From positions 6,909,605 through 6,969,604 of the forward strand of contig OX442321.1 of NCBI GenBank assembly GCA_949358305.1: a stretch of DNA of 60,000 bases. Reading direction: 5' to 3'. The first letter of the stretch is position 1. Every line of letters begins with the position of its first letter. Positions 1 to 10,759 of the stretch are shown here, one piece after another. The stretch comes from Strigamia acuminata (taxonomy: Eukaryota > Arthropoda > Chilopoda > Geophilomorpha > Linotaeniidae). The notes under the pieces are model-generated. The model did no database searches, was not told the DNA's origin, and worked only from the letters and a program-made list of their open reading frames with translations. Position numbers and translations under genes: made by a program.

Positions 1-538
1 GGGGATTGACCACCATGAGTGGGGCCGACTCTTACGTAAATAATGGAGACAGGGACTCCGGATTGTTGGGTTGTTGGCCTTTAATCTGTTGTCTAGGGGT
101 CGGAGTACCCATCACCCGTGTCGGGGCCATTAGGCCCACCACACCTACAACCGTCCCGTCACTCACAGGGCGGGTAGCCAGTGAGTGACATGGTCGGTTG
201 GCATTACACATTCTGCTGAGATACTCACCTCAGCCCATGTAGCCGATCATGGAGGCTGCAACAGGGTCATCTCGCTGTCACTGAGCGTCACAGTGGTGAA
301 TGGGAGAAGAGCAGAGTCAACTGGGGCACTGCAATGCCCAAGCTAGCTAAGGGAACTCTCTAGCTCACCCTGTGCTGTCCAAACTCACTCTCTCTCTCTT
401 GCTCCCACACCACTCAGCTCCCTCCTTCCCCACTAGGTCAGTCTACCTCGCAAGAAGGGTGGCCAGGGGCCAGAAAGCAGTGTGTGGTGTGGAGTGACAT
501 GGGTCAACGTGGGTGGCGACAGTGGCCAAACGGTGACA
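1..538 (-). mobile_element. LTR of TGTGACC family, cut by window edge
   Basis: Read on the minus strand it starts TGTCACCGTTTGGCC at 538 and follows the layout of the LTRs at 10036 and 33004: the block near a 'GGAGGGAGCTGAGTGGTGTG' equivalent, the CACTGTGACGCTCAG block and the CTAGACAACAG block. The flank right of 538 (aagccatttttaact) is the receptor-intron sequence also present at 3740 and 7070, so the LTR landed in an intron, within a resident MITE. Its other end lies outside the window, so whether it is solo and its target duplication cannot be seen. Confidence 0.75.
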
Positions 539-540
539 AA

Positions 541-612
541 GCCATTTTTAACTATTCGTTATAACAATAAATTCGTTATATGGCAGTTCGTTATCATGAG
601 GTTCAACTGTAC
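541..612. repeat. Remnant of intronic pogo-like MITE
   Basis: Right part of the TACAGTTGAACCTC...TTATAACGAA repeat also found at 3621, 6949, 13284, 36242 and 56705. Here the LTR at 1-538 interrupts it, so only the end with gttcgttat-type sequence and ggttcaactgta remains. Confidence 0.6.
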
Positions 613-668
613 CAGCATTTTCAAATTTTCAGAGAAATGTGTTTTGAAGAAGTAGTGCCCTTACTTAC

Positions 669-1100
669 ATCAACAACTGTTAACTTTATTTGCCTTTCAA
701 AAAACTCTCTTCCTCCGTCTGTTTGAATCACTCTAATCTTGTTTTTTAACAAACTTAGAATAAACACTTAAATATTAATAATTTTGAACTCAATTTACAG
801 ATTGATTATCACAAGTTAATTGTAAAAGAGAATATCTTGCGTCAATTCTCTGCCATTTATATCCTAAATACTCAAATTCGTTCTGCAATATAAAACATTT
901 ATTGAACATATATTAAACAAATGTAACAAACGATAAACCGAAATTGTAATTGCTGACAAAAATTGCAGTTTTGAATAAGAGCCGCGGCTTTTAATCGATA
1001 AAATAACGTGGTACAGTGTTATAAATATCTTACAATTACAATAAGAATAAACAAAAACACATAAACCAAAAACTATACCACTTTTTATCGACATATCCAT
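669..1100 (-). pseudogene. IR-type receptor, 5' exons only (rest outside window)
   Basis: Minus-strand 5' exons of a receptor unit whose remaining exons would lie below position 1, beyond the LTR at 1-538. Visible are a start exon with ATG at 1100 (MDMSIKSG then a hydrophobic run, a possible signal peptide), the 84-bp N exon 799-882 (ends CDNQS before a GT donor) and the 69-bp exon 669-737 (IRVIQTDGG...). Both core exons keep GT/AG borders. The start exon is one base shorter than in the units at 2054 and 5380, which changes its reading frame. It could be part of a working gene or a pseudogene; this window cannot decide. Confidence 0.6.
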
Positions 1101-2053
1101 ACCCTACCTTGGCAATCCTTTTCAAAAGCTTCTCTGCAATCAAGATATTCACTCAAAAATTATAATTAAAAACACTATACAAGTCTACACCGTGTATACC
1201 ATTATTTAAAATTAGAATAATACTACAACATCTAGCTGGGTTGAATTGTAAGGTTTCAGTTTCATTGTAACCGATGACACACACTATACAACAAAATTAA
1301 GCTGCTTTGTAACAAATTATTTTCTTTCATATTCAAATGCTTTTACTTACATGTTTGGAGCAAAAAGATCACGAATACCAGAAGAAACATTATGAATAAC
1401 ACCAAATAGTCTGAAGTTAAAAACGTATTAAATTAATGCAATCGTTCCTATTGCTGTGTCAAAAGGACAAATAGTAGGAAGTTTAAACTCTGTTTCGCTC
1501 CTGAATGGCACCACAAATTTAACCGGTCACTAATGACGACATGTATTGAAAAGCATTATCGATTTAACGAAACAGAATGTTTGACAAGCATTATGCTGAT
1601 GAAAATATTTTGATAAACAACACTCTTGAGAATTGCTGATAAAAAGTAAATTGAGTTTTAATGGTCTTTGTGAATTCAATTCTACATAGGCCTAGGTATA
1701 CAACTTACTACATATTTATTGCTATTCTAAAAATAGATGAAATCGAAGCTGAAATGGTTGGTCTATTTTTTGCACCTTAATTTAGCTGACCACAGGTGAT
1801 TTGATTAGTTTGAGTTACACAGTTCTGCAATATTGAAACGCAACAGACAAAAGTAGGTGCAACAATTCAAAGATATTTACAGTTAAAAATAAATTTTTCA
1901 ATAATCAGTTCAAATACACACGTGATAAATAGTTAAAACAATGGATAAATTTAGTTGGAAAGATGTGTGAACTGTACTCAACTTAATAATAAATACAATC
2001 AATAAAAGTTAGGTGCCACAATTCAAAAATAATTTAACGAGTGGATATTGAAT
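1101..2053. other. Intergenic block of the receptor tandem unit
   Basis: No coding sequence. It is closely repeated at about 4440-5379, 10760-11715 and 33645-34670, so it is part of the duplicated unit. On the minus strand it holds a candidate 5' leader exon ending at a consensus donor (GTAAGT, plus-strand 1345-1350) and an acceptor (TTGATTGCAG near 1134) just before the start exon. The promoter should lie above about 1370, in the AT-rich part that includes the tgctgtgtcaaaaggac motif; no specific promoter element was proven. Confidence 0.5.
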
Positions 2054-4438
2054 TCACAAAATGAATTTATCAATAATTAGTTCAAATATACCAATAATTA
2101 AAGATATTAAAATTGCACCCATTAAGATTACAAAAGGTCCAATTATTTGACCAAACGACACGGGATTGAATTGATTTTCTAAACATCCAATCAGCTTCGG
2201 AAAGTAGCGTTGATACTCCACTGATAAAATTCCACACTGCTTCAATAATAAAGTTCTGTTTAAAAAAAAAACATTAATTAAAATGATGCAATAGTTTCTC
2301 AACTTTGGTTTGCTATACTTAATAACTGATATCTATTTACTTGTAATTGAAATATTCGGCATACGGAAAATGTTTCGAATAACCTAATGATACAGATTCC
2401 CTGTTGACGTATTGAGGTGCGACAGCAAAGTTGCAGTTGTTTTGAATGATACTTTCCAAAGCTTGAAGTGGTAGTATTAAACCAAATTTTCCATTAGACA
2501 CCAACTCAAACCCTTCATTTCGAGTTCTAACTTTTGACACAGGCCAATTTTCATATGGTGGTTTCTATTAAAGATATCTATTGTAACTAATACACATAAA
2601 ATAAATAAAATGATACCTGGAATATTTCTTCCGAAACAGTGCCTTTAAAAATCACTGGCCAAAACTCATTCTTCATAAACATTTCACCAAGGGAAGAAAA
2701 AGGGACTTTGGTGTCTTTTGTTGCAAGCAAAGAAGTCAATATTGAATTGTGACTAATAAATATCAACATGGAAAAAACTATGTAGATTCCAAAAACAAGT
2801 TTCAGGCACTTCAATGATAAACTGTTAAAGTTGCCTAAATAAATATAAAACATTTACTTAATTTGCATCCATTGTTCTTAAAACCATCCAAACCTTGTAA
2901 GACAATTGGCCAACAAAGAAATAACTCGTCACTGAAATTTCGAAAATGCTTTCTACGGGAAACGTAATTTGCCAAAACGTTGACTGAAATAACTAAAAGG
3001 TTTATTGCAAATACGCACAGCCACATTGCACCACCAAACGGTTGCAAATAGAAACTATAATTGTATTCATGTTCATCTATTTTTCTGTATACAATCTTCT
3101 CCACTTCTGAATGAAATTCTGGTGAGAAGTTTACATAGTCTCTTCTCTGTCTAGTAATGCTAATACCACAAGAAATGTCAGCTGTCTAAACAAAATAAGA
3201 AGACTTTAAAATTCTTAATATAACTTAAGCTAAATCTGACGTATAATACACACCTCTTGTATAAGATCACCCATCATTCCTGTCCAACTTCCATTTATAA
3301 AGGCTCCAAATTGATTATGTTTGTTCCGAATAATTTTAAAACTTAATTTATACAATTTATAATGTCAATCAGTTGACACACACAAGCAAATAACTTATTT
3401 CCTTTTTTATATTTTACCTTGTGTTAAATTGAGTTTTAAAAATGTTAAAAACTTCCCCAAAAAAACCTCCTACTGTAAATGAATTATTTACGTAGATTAA
3501 CGGAAAATTTGGCTGTACCTAAAGAAAACGTTGAAAGAAGAGCCAGTTTAGCGAAAATATGCGAGTTAACTTCTTCAAAATCGTTTCTCAGATCTCATTT
3601 CTTCCAAAAGTAAAAAAAAACTAAAGTGCCTGGCTCGTTATAACGAATGGCAAGGGACCAGAGAAATCGGTTTGTTATAATGAAAGTTTGTCATATCAAA
3701 TATTTTTAACATCGTGTTTTAAGATTGAGACCAACCAAACAATCAAGCCATTTTTAACTATTCGTTGTAACAATAAATTCGTTATAACAATAAATTCGTT
3801 GTATAGCAGTTCGTTATAATGAGGTTCAACTGTACCGGCATTTTCAAATTTTCAGAGAAATGGGTTTTGAAGAAGTAGAGCCTTTACATACATCAATAAC
3901 TGTTAACGTTATTTGCCTTTCAAAAAACTCTCTTCCTCCGTCCGTTTGAATCACTCTAATCTTGTATTTTAACAAACTTAGAATAAACACTTAAAAATTA
4001 ATCGTTTTGAACTCAACTTACAGATTGATTATCACAAGTTAATTGTAAAAGAGAATATCTTGCATCAATTCTCTGCCATTTATATCCTAAATACTCAAAT
4101 TCGTTCTGCAATATAAAACATTTATTAAACATATATTAAACAAATCTAACAAACGAAAAACCGAAATTGTAATTGCTGCCAAAAATGGCAGTTTTGAATA
4201 AGAGCCGCGGCTTTTAATCGATAAAATATGGTAATTTGAACGCAACTTTTCTATTTATATTCGTTCTGCAATAGACAACATTTAATGATGGTGTGGACGA
4301 AAAATTCACCACAACTTAAAATGCAAAGCTATCTACTTAAAACGTGGTACAGTGTTATAAATACCTTACAATTACAATAAGAATAAGAAAAAACACATAA
4401 AAACAAAAACTACACCACTTTTTATCAACATATCCATA
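2054..4438 (-). CDS. Ionotropic receptor-like protein, array unit 1
   Basis: Predicted ligand-gated cation channel of the ionotropic receptor family, expected in the sensory-neuron membrane. Exons on the minus strand: start exon near 4438 (MDMLIKSG plus hydrophobic run), N 4022-4105, 3892-3960, 3418-3518 (GGFFGEVFNIF), S1 3254-3341 (NGSWTGMMGDL), S1-end/M1/pore 2894-3185 (RRDYVNFS, then MWLCVFAINLLV, then LCWPIVLQ), M3 2617-2834 (SHNSILTSLLA, equivalent of the iGluR SYTANLAAF motif), S2 2341-2564, last exon 2054-2255 with M4. All core splice phases agree and no stop interrupts them. The Arg of the S1 motif that binds ligand in glutamate receptors aligns with an Arg here (TRQRRDYVNFS). The link between start exon and N exon is unresolved: the start exon runs into TAA unless an early donor is used. 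No large amino-terminal domain is seen. Confidence 0.82.
3621..3834. repeat. Pogo/Tigger-like MITE in receptor intron
   Basis: Ends resemble inverted TACAGT(C/T)G..CCTC..TTATAACGAA; the left end is degraded. It lies in the intron between the 69-bp and 101-bp exons, the same place as in the units at 5380, 11716, 34671 and 40738. TA-flanked pogo/mariner families carry CAGT-type ends of this kind; the family assignment is inference. Confidence 0.6.
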
Positions 4439-4439
4439 T

Positions 4440-5379
4440 CCTACCTTGGCAATCCTTTTCAAAAGGTTCTCTGCAATCAAGATAATTATATCAAAAAATA
4501 ATAATTAAAAACACTATACAAGTCTACACCGTATATACCATTATTTAAAATTAAAATAATACTACAACATCTAGTTGGGTTGAATTGTAAGGTTTCACTT
4601 TCATTGTAACCGATGACACACACTATACAACAAAATTAAGCTCCTTTTTAACGAATTATTTTCTTTCATATTCAAATGCTTTTACTTACATGTTTGGAGC
4701 AAAAAGATCACGAATACCAGAAGAAACATTATGAAACTAAAGTTAAGAACGTATTAAATGAATGCAATCGTTCCTATTGCTGTGTCAAAAGGGCAAATAG
4801 TAGGAAGTTTAAACTCTGTTTCGCTCCTGAATGGCACCACTAATTTAACCGATCACTAATGACTACTGAGGACATGTATTGAAAAGCAATATCGATTTAA
4901 CGAAACAATGTTTGACAAGCATTAAGCTGATGAAAATGTGTTGGTAAACAACACTCTTGAGAATTGCTGATAAAAAGTAAATTGATTTTTAGTGGTCTTT
5001 GTGAACTCAATTCTATGTACGCCTACAACTTACTGGATGTTTATTGCTATTCTACAAATAGGTGAAATCGAAGCTGAAATAGTTGGTCTATTTTTTGCGC
5101 CTTAATTTAGCTGACCATAGAGGATTTGATTAGTTTGAGTTACACAGTACTGCAATATTGAAATAAGCCACAACAAAAGTAGGTGCAACAATTCAAAGAT
5201 ATTTACAGTTAAAAATAAATTTTTCAATAATCAGTTCAAATACACACGTGATAAATAGTTAAATCAATGGATAAATTTAGCTGGAAAGTTGTGTGAACTG
5301 TACTCAACTTAATAATAAATACAATCAATAAAAGTTAGGTGCCACAATTCATAAATAATTCAACAAGTGCATATTGAAT
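4440..5379. other. Intergenic block of the tandem unit
   Basis: Near-copy of 1101-2053 with no open coding sequence. It carries the candidate 5' leader exon of unit 1 (donor GTAAGT on the minus strand, plus-strand 4684-4689). It also has the same ATCAATAAAAGTTAGGTGCC stretch just below the stop codon of each unit, which may form the 3' UTR or downstream spacer. Confidence 0.45.
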
Positions 5380-8300
5380 TCACAGAATGAATTTATGAAT
5401 AATTAGTTCAAATAACCAAGTAATCAAAGATATTAAAATTGCACCCATTAAGATTACAAAAGGTCCAATTATTTGACCAAACGACACGGAATTGAATTGA
5501 TTTTCTAAACATCCAATCAGCTTCGGAAAGTAGCGTTGAAGCTCCACTGATAAAATTCCACACTGCTTCAATAATAAACTTCTGTTTAAAAAAAAAACAT
5601 TAATTAAACTGATGCAATAGTTTCTCAACATTGGTTTGCTACACATAATAGCTGAAATTTGTTTACTTGTAATTGAAATATTCGGCATACGGGAAATGTT
5701 TCGAATAACCTAATGATACAGATTGCCTGTCGACAGAATGAGATGCGACAGCAAAGTTGCAGTAGTTTTGGTTGACACGTTCCACAGCTCCAAATGGTAT
5801 TATAAAACCAAATTTTCCATTAAACACCAATTCAAACCCTTCTATTAGATCTCTAACTTTTGAGACAGGCCAATTTTCATACGGTGGTTTCTATTAAAAA
5901 TATCTACTTTAATTGATACACTTAAAATTAATAAAATAATACCTGGAATATTTCTTCTGTAACAGCGCCCTTAATAATCATTGGCGAAAACTCATTCTTC
6001 AGAAACATTTCACCAAGTGAAGAAAAAGGGACTTCGGTGTCTTTAGTTGCAAGCAAAGAAGTCAATATTGAATTGTGACTAATAAATATCACCATGGAAA
6101 AAACTATGTAGATTCCAAAAACTAGTTTCATGCACTTCAATGGTAAACTGTTAAAGTTGCCTAAATAAATATAAAACATTTACTCTATTTGCATCCATTG
6201 TTCTTAAAACCATTCAAACCTTGTAAGACAATTGGCCAACAAAGAAATAACTCGTCACTGAAATTTCGAAAAGGCTTTCTACGGGAAACGTAATTTGCCA
6301 AAACGTTGACTGAAATAACTAAAAGGTTTATCGCAAATACGCACAGCCACATTGCACCACCAAACGGTTGCAAATAGAAACTATAATTGTATTCGTGTTC
6401 ATCTACTTTTCTGTACACAATCTTCTGCACTTCTGAATGAAATTCTGGTGAGAAGTTTACATAGTCTCTTCTCTGTCTAGTAACGCTCATACCACAAGAA
6501 ATGTCAGCTGTCTAAACAAAATAAGAAGACTTCAATATTCCTAATATAACTTAAGCTAAATCTGACGTATAATACACACCTCTTGTGTAAGATCACCCAT
6601 CATCCCTGTCCAACTTCCATTTATAAGGGCTCCAAATTGATTATGTTTGTTCCGAATGATTTTAAAACTTTATTTATACAATTTATAATGTCAATCAGTT
6701 GACACACACAAGCAAATAACTTAATTCCTTTTTTATATTTTACCTTGTGTTAAAATGAGTTTTAAAAATGTTAAAAACTTCCCCAAAAAAACCTCCTACT
6801 GTAAATGAATTATTTACGTAGATTAACGGATAATTTGGCAGAACCTAAAGAAAACGTTTAAAGAAGAGCCAGTTTAGCGAAAATATGCGAGTTAACTTCT
6901 TCAAAATCGTTTCTCAGATCTCATTTCTTCCAAAAATAAAAGAAAAAACTAAAGTGCCTCCTCGCTCGTTATAACGAATGGCAAGGGACCAGAGTAATCG
7001 GTTTGTTATAATGAAAGTTTGTTACATCAAATATTTTTAACATCGTGTTTTAAGGTTGACCAACCAACCAAGCCATTTTTAGCTATTCGTTACAACAATA
7101 AATTCGTTATATGGCAGTTCGTTATAATGAGGTTCAACTGTATCAGCATTTTCAAATTTTAAGAGAAATGGGTTTTGAAGAAGTAGAGCACTTACATACA
7201 TCAATAACTGTTAACGTTATTTGTCTTTCAAAAAACTCTCTTCCTCCGTCCGTTTGAATCACTCTAATCTGGTATTTTAACAAACTTAGAATAAACACTT
7301 AAAAATTAATCATTTTGAACTCAACTTACAGATTGATTGTTACAAGTTAATTGTAAAAGGGAATATCTTGCATCAATTCTCTGCCATTTATAACCTAAAT
7401 ACTCAAATTCGTTCTGCAAAATAAAACATTTATTGAACATACTGTATATTAAACAAATGTAACAAACGAAAACCGCAATTGTAATTGCTGGCAAAAATAG
7501 CAGTTTTGAATAAGACCCGCGGCTCTTAATCGATAAATTACAGTAATCTGAACACCACTTACAAATTGATTATCACATGTGACCGCTTGGCCACCCAGGA
7601 GACCTGCGGCACTGCCACACACCGCTATACGGCCCCAAAGGTCATCCCCTCTGTGGGTGAGTGATCTAGCCTGGGGGAGGAGGGAGCTAAGAGGTGTGGT
7701 GAGGAGAGGAGTGACAGACACCGACCAGGACGGTCTTGTGTAGAGAGTCTCTTGCTAGTCGAGAGGAGAGAAGGTATTCATCAGGTGGACAAGAAGTGTC
7801 TCGGGCTTGGACTCTGTACTCCTCACAGGGTTTCTTCATTTCATCGCTTTTCATTTCGTCGCCGCGCCCAAAACGAAAAAAGGGCGACGGAATGAAGGGC
7901 GATGAAATGATACGGTTGACAACCAAAACAACCCAAACCGAACAAAAGGGCGACGAAATGATACGGCGACGAAATAAAGGGCGACGAAATAAAGGGCGAC
8001 GAAACGATTAGGCTAAGTAACCGAACATATTGACAGTTCTAAACTTTGCAACATTGGGCAGTAAAAGCCAATTTGCCAAATATCCACCGGCCCAATATAG
8101 TGCTAAGCTAGTTAGTCTTCCCATTGTTTTGCTTAGTATTGATACAACTATAGCATTAAAACAGTTCCTATAAGCAAATAATCTAAGGTGAATGTTACGT
8201 AGATTCGGAAGCATTTGTGTGACAATGCCGAGATCATCGTCTGTCCATTCGTTTAGTATTAGATTTTCGAGAGAATATGTGTTCCGCATTTCGTTGCAAG

Positions 8301-10755
8301 TAAAGTTTTGTTTGAGGAGTTTAAATAAGTTAAGCCATATCTGGACAGCACAGTCTAATTCTTTTAAACAAAGCAGAGTTTTTACTACGACGTTACGCTT
8401 TGCGGTGGTCTATGCAAATCGCGGTGAAATGCCACAACAATGACATGGCTACAAAATGACATGGCGACGAAATGACATGGCGACGAAATGAAAAAATATT
8501 TTCCAACATAACATTTATTAAAAAAAAATACAAGGGCGACAAAATGAATGGCGGCGAAATGAAGTGACCTCCTCCTCACCATTCACCACGATGAAGCGCA
8601 GTGCTATGGCGGTCCCCATAGTGCAGCCTCCATGAGTGGACGCATGGGTCGTAGGTAAGTCTGACACGAATGTTTAGTCGAACCGACCACGTGAGGTCAC
8701 TTCATTTCGTCGCCGTTCATTTCGTCACCCTCGTATTTTTTTTTAATGTAGGGTTTGTAGGAAAATTTTTTTTCATTCCGTCGCCCTCATTTCATCATCA
8801 TTTCATTTCGTCGCTATATCATTTCGTCGCCATATAATTTCGTCGCCATATCGTTTCGTCGCCATGTCATTGTTGTGGCATTTCGTGTGCTATTTGCACA
8901 ATCAATATCTCAAAATCAAAACAAATCCCCAACAATGCAATCTCAAACAAATAAATTCAATACATAAAACACACTTCTGACACTGCGCTTAGATTCTTCT
9001 CAATCTTTCCCTTTTCATTTGAGAACTTCATCGCAATTTTTCGCTGGTTTTGAATCTCCGCAACGCCTTTAGTTGGTTCTCCTCGCGCACTATTCCCGTC
9101 GTGGCTCGTATCGAATAATAATCATCGACTCTCGCATCAACCACATCCAAACTTCCCTCGAATTCATCGAAACTCTTGGCAATCTCGTACAAATTCGCCC
9201 TCAATTCCTCCGCTTGAATTTTGCGTCCATTCTCGTTTACTTCCTTTTCGTCCTCAAGCTGCGCTTCCCCGCATCGCCGCAACCCATCCAACTCGTTTTT
9301 ATCACGTTTGGCTAACTTGGCATCCAATTTGGCCCCTTTTTTTATCAAGTTCGACCAGTTTTTGCATCAATTTCGGCCAACTTTGCATCCAACTCGGCTA
9401 GTTTTGGTCAAGTTTGACTCCCTTGTTCTCCAAGTCGCTCTTCGTACGGCCGTCAAATGCTGTTTTGTGGCTGCATTTTCCCCCCATCTGGTCCCTCGTC
9501 TTTGGTTACGGACGCCGTAGCATTTCGTCGCCCTTCATTTCGTCGCCGTGTCATTTCGTCGCCCTTCTGTTCGGTTTGGATTCTTTTGGTTGTTCAACCA
9601 TATCATTTCGTCGCCCTTTTTTCGTTTTGGGTGTCATTTCGTCGCCAAAAACGGCGACAAAATGACACGACGACGAAATGAAGGGCGACGAAATGAAGAA
9701 ACCCCGACCACGTCACCCATTGGGCTCACGCCTAGTGTGTGACAGGTCAGTTGCCGGTGCGGCGTGCCTTCGTGGCACTCCCGCAACGGGTAGCGGGATT
9801 CCCCATACCCCTAGACAACACTAATAAAGGCCAACCAACCAATATTAGGGAAGTTTCCGTTATTTACGTAAGTATGCGTCCCAAACCAGTGTCTTCAGTC
9901 CCCTGATTGCACTGGCGAAGACCATACCAATCACACAAATGAGTTCAAAAAAACAATTTCTGGAATCATTTCTCTGTCATTGGTATTCTAAATATTTATA
10001 TTCGTTCTGCAATAGACAACATTTAATGATGAGGTTGTGACCGTTTGGCCATCCTAGTGGCCGATGTCACTCCACACACCACCTGGTGGCCCAGAGCCGT
10101 CCCCCTCTTAGAGGAGTGGACCGGCCTAGCTGGGGAGGAGGGACTGAGTGGTGTGATGAGAGAGAGACGTTGCTGAGAGAGCCGAGGGTGAAGACGTGCC
10201 AGGGTGAGCTGCTATGGTCTCAGCCACAGCAGAGACAACTGCTGACTCTGCTCCTCTCACCATTCAACACTGTGACGCTCAGCAGCAGAAAGATGTGCCT
10301 GCTGCAGCCACCATGAGCGGCTACATGGGTCGTATGGGTAAGTACGGCAGAATGTTCGTCCGACGCGACCGACCACATCACCCATGGGACTTAGGTCCTG
10401 TGTGTGACGAGTCGGGCGCCGGTGTAGCGTGCCTAACAGGACAGCCACACAGTAAGATAGGTGACCCAACCCCTAGACAACGATTAAAGGCCAAAACCCA
10501 ACAATCTGAGTCCCTGTCTTGTTATTACGTGATGTATGCGTCCCTCCCGCTGTGGTTAATCCCCATACCATGGCGGGTAAGACCATATCCCAGTTACAAG
10601 GTGGAAGAAAAAATCACCACAACTTAAAATGCAAAGCTAACTATGTAAAACGTGGTACAGTGTTATACGTCGTACAAGTAAATACCTTACAATTACAATT
10701 ACAATAAGAATAAACAAAAACACATAAAGACAAAAACTCGACCACTTTTTATCAA
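5380..10755 (-). CDS. Ionotropic receptor-like protein, array unit 2, with transposon-filled 5' introns
   Basis: Close paralogue of unit 1. Exons: 5380-5581 (M4), 5667-5890 (S2), 5943-6160 (M3), 6220-6511 (S1-end, M1, pore), 6580-6667, 6744-6844, 7200-7268 and N exon 7330-7413, all with the same lengths and phases as unit 1. Above the N exon lies a second, different N exon (7563-10005, ending CDNQ) that is split by the solo LTR at 7578-9935. Next come the solo LTR at 10036-10598 and a start exon with ATG near 10755 (MDMLIKSGRVFVFMCF). If transcripts start there, the last intron to the intact N exon is more than 3 kb and full of mobile DNA. The coding exons look intact; whether the 5' end still works is unclear. 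Confidence 0.75.
6949..7142. repeat. Pogo-like MITE in receptor intron
   Basis: Same element and same intron as 3621-3834; ends gttataatgaggttcaactgta, with a degenerate left end (aaagtgcctcctcgctcgtt). Confidence 0.6.
7827..8571. mobile_element. Non-autonomous DNA element 1 with iterated ends and captured gene fragment
   Basis: A 745-bp insertion flanked by a perfect 8-bp duplication CTCCTCAC (7819-7826 and 8572-8579). Left end AGGGTTTCTTCATTTC; right end, inverted, GAGGTCACTTCATTTC. Subterminal zones (7827-8010 and 8421-8571) consist of many direct and inverted ATTTCGTCGCC units. The interior 8011-8420 lacks these units and holds a minus-strand coding fragment. No transposase is present. 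The 8-bp duplication suits hAT-like superfamilies (also P or Merlin); the superfamily is not settled. Confidence 0.85.
8008..8410 (-). pseudogene. Captured leucine-rich-repeat-like coding fragment
   Basis: Open minus-strand frame across the interior of element 1. It reads with LRR-like spacing of leucines (for example SLENLILNEW, LPNLRNIHL, LTSLALYW), like the LRR part of F-box/LRR proteins. The frame stays open upstream of its first ATG at 8289 to about 8410, as expected of a captured exon piece rather than a complete gene. It ends where the iterated transposon end begins. The parent gene is not in this window. Confidence 0.5.
8693..9705. mobile_element. Non-autonomous DNA element 2, same family, opposite orientation, different cargo
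   Basis: A 1,013-bp insertion flanked by a perfect 8-bp duplication GACCACGT (8685-8692 and 9706-9713). Left end GAGGTCACTTCATTTCG matches the right end of element 1. The inverted right end GGGGTTTCTTCATTTCG matches its left end. The subterminal zones 8693-8885 and 9521-9705 align with element 1 when reversed, including the GTCATTGTTGTGGCATTT inner border and the GAACAACCAAAA-type spacer. The interior 8886-9520 is unrelated to that of element 1. Confidence 0.87.
9028..9348 (-). pseudogene. Captured coiled-coil-like coding fragment
   Basis: Minus-strand frame of about 106 codons without an ATG start (the first codon counted is TTG), rich in K, E, D, R and L with heptad-like spacing (for example KLDAKLAKRDKNELDGL, LEDEKEVNENG). 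This suggests a piece of a coiled-coil protein. It lies wholly inside the interior of element 2. The repeated CAA(A/G)TTGGATGC-like sequence just upstream may be part of the same source. Product unknown; chance openness cannot be excluded. Confidence 0.4.
10036..10598 (+). mobile_element. Solo LTR, TGTGACC family, with AGGT duplication
   Basis: A 563-bp sequence from TGTGACCGTTTGG to CCCAGTTACA, flanked by AGGT at 10032-10035 and 10599-10602. The unfilled site is seen at 32955 (aatgatgAGGTggaag), so both borders are exact. It shares the CACTGTGACGCTCAG and CTAGACAACGATTAAAGGCC blocks with the other LTRs. No internal genes, so one LTR is left after recombination. Confidence 0.92.
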
Positions 10756-10759
10756 CATA

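Larger units (their letters stand above)
7578..9935 (+). mobile_element. Solo LTR (TGTGACC family) carrying two nested DNA elements
   Basis: Starts TGTGACCGCTTGGCCACCC and ends ACCATACCAATCACA. Removing the two nested insertions and one copy of each 8-bp duplication leaves about 584 bp, close to the 563- and 550-bp solo LTRs at 10036 and 33004, and the joined pieces follow their order. No internal retrotransposon genes are present. It splits a receptor N exon: the flanks (gattatcaca / caaatgagttc) rejoin to match the uninterrupted exon at 32856-32939. A perfect 4-bp target duplication is not evident (CACA against CAAA). Confidence 0.85.

Noticed and set aside
7736-8011. Plus-strand frame reading KGDEMIRRRNKGRRNKGRRND
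   Set aside because: It is simply the translated iterated repeat of the element end (GGGCGACGAAATGA units), not a gene.
10214-10627. 137-codon plus-strand frame across the solo LTR at 10036
   Set aside because: It crosses the LTR/flank border and is not conserved in the sister LTRs.
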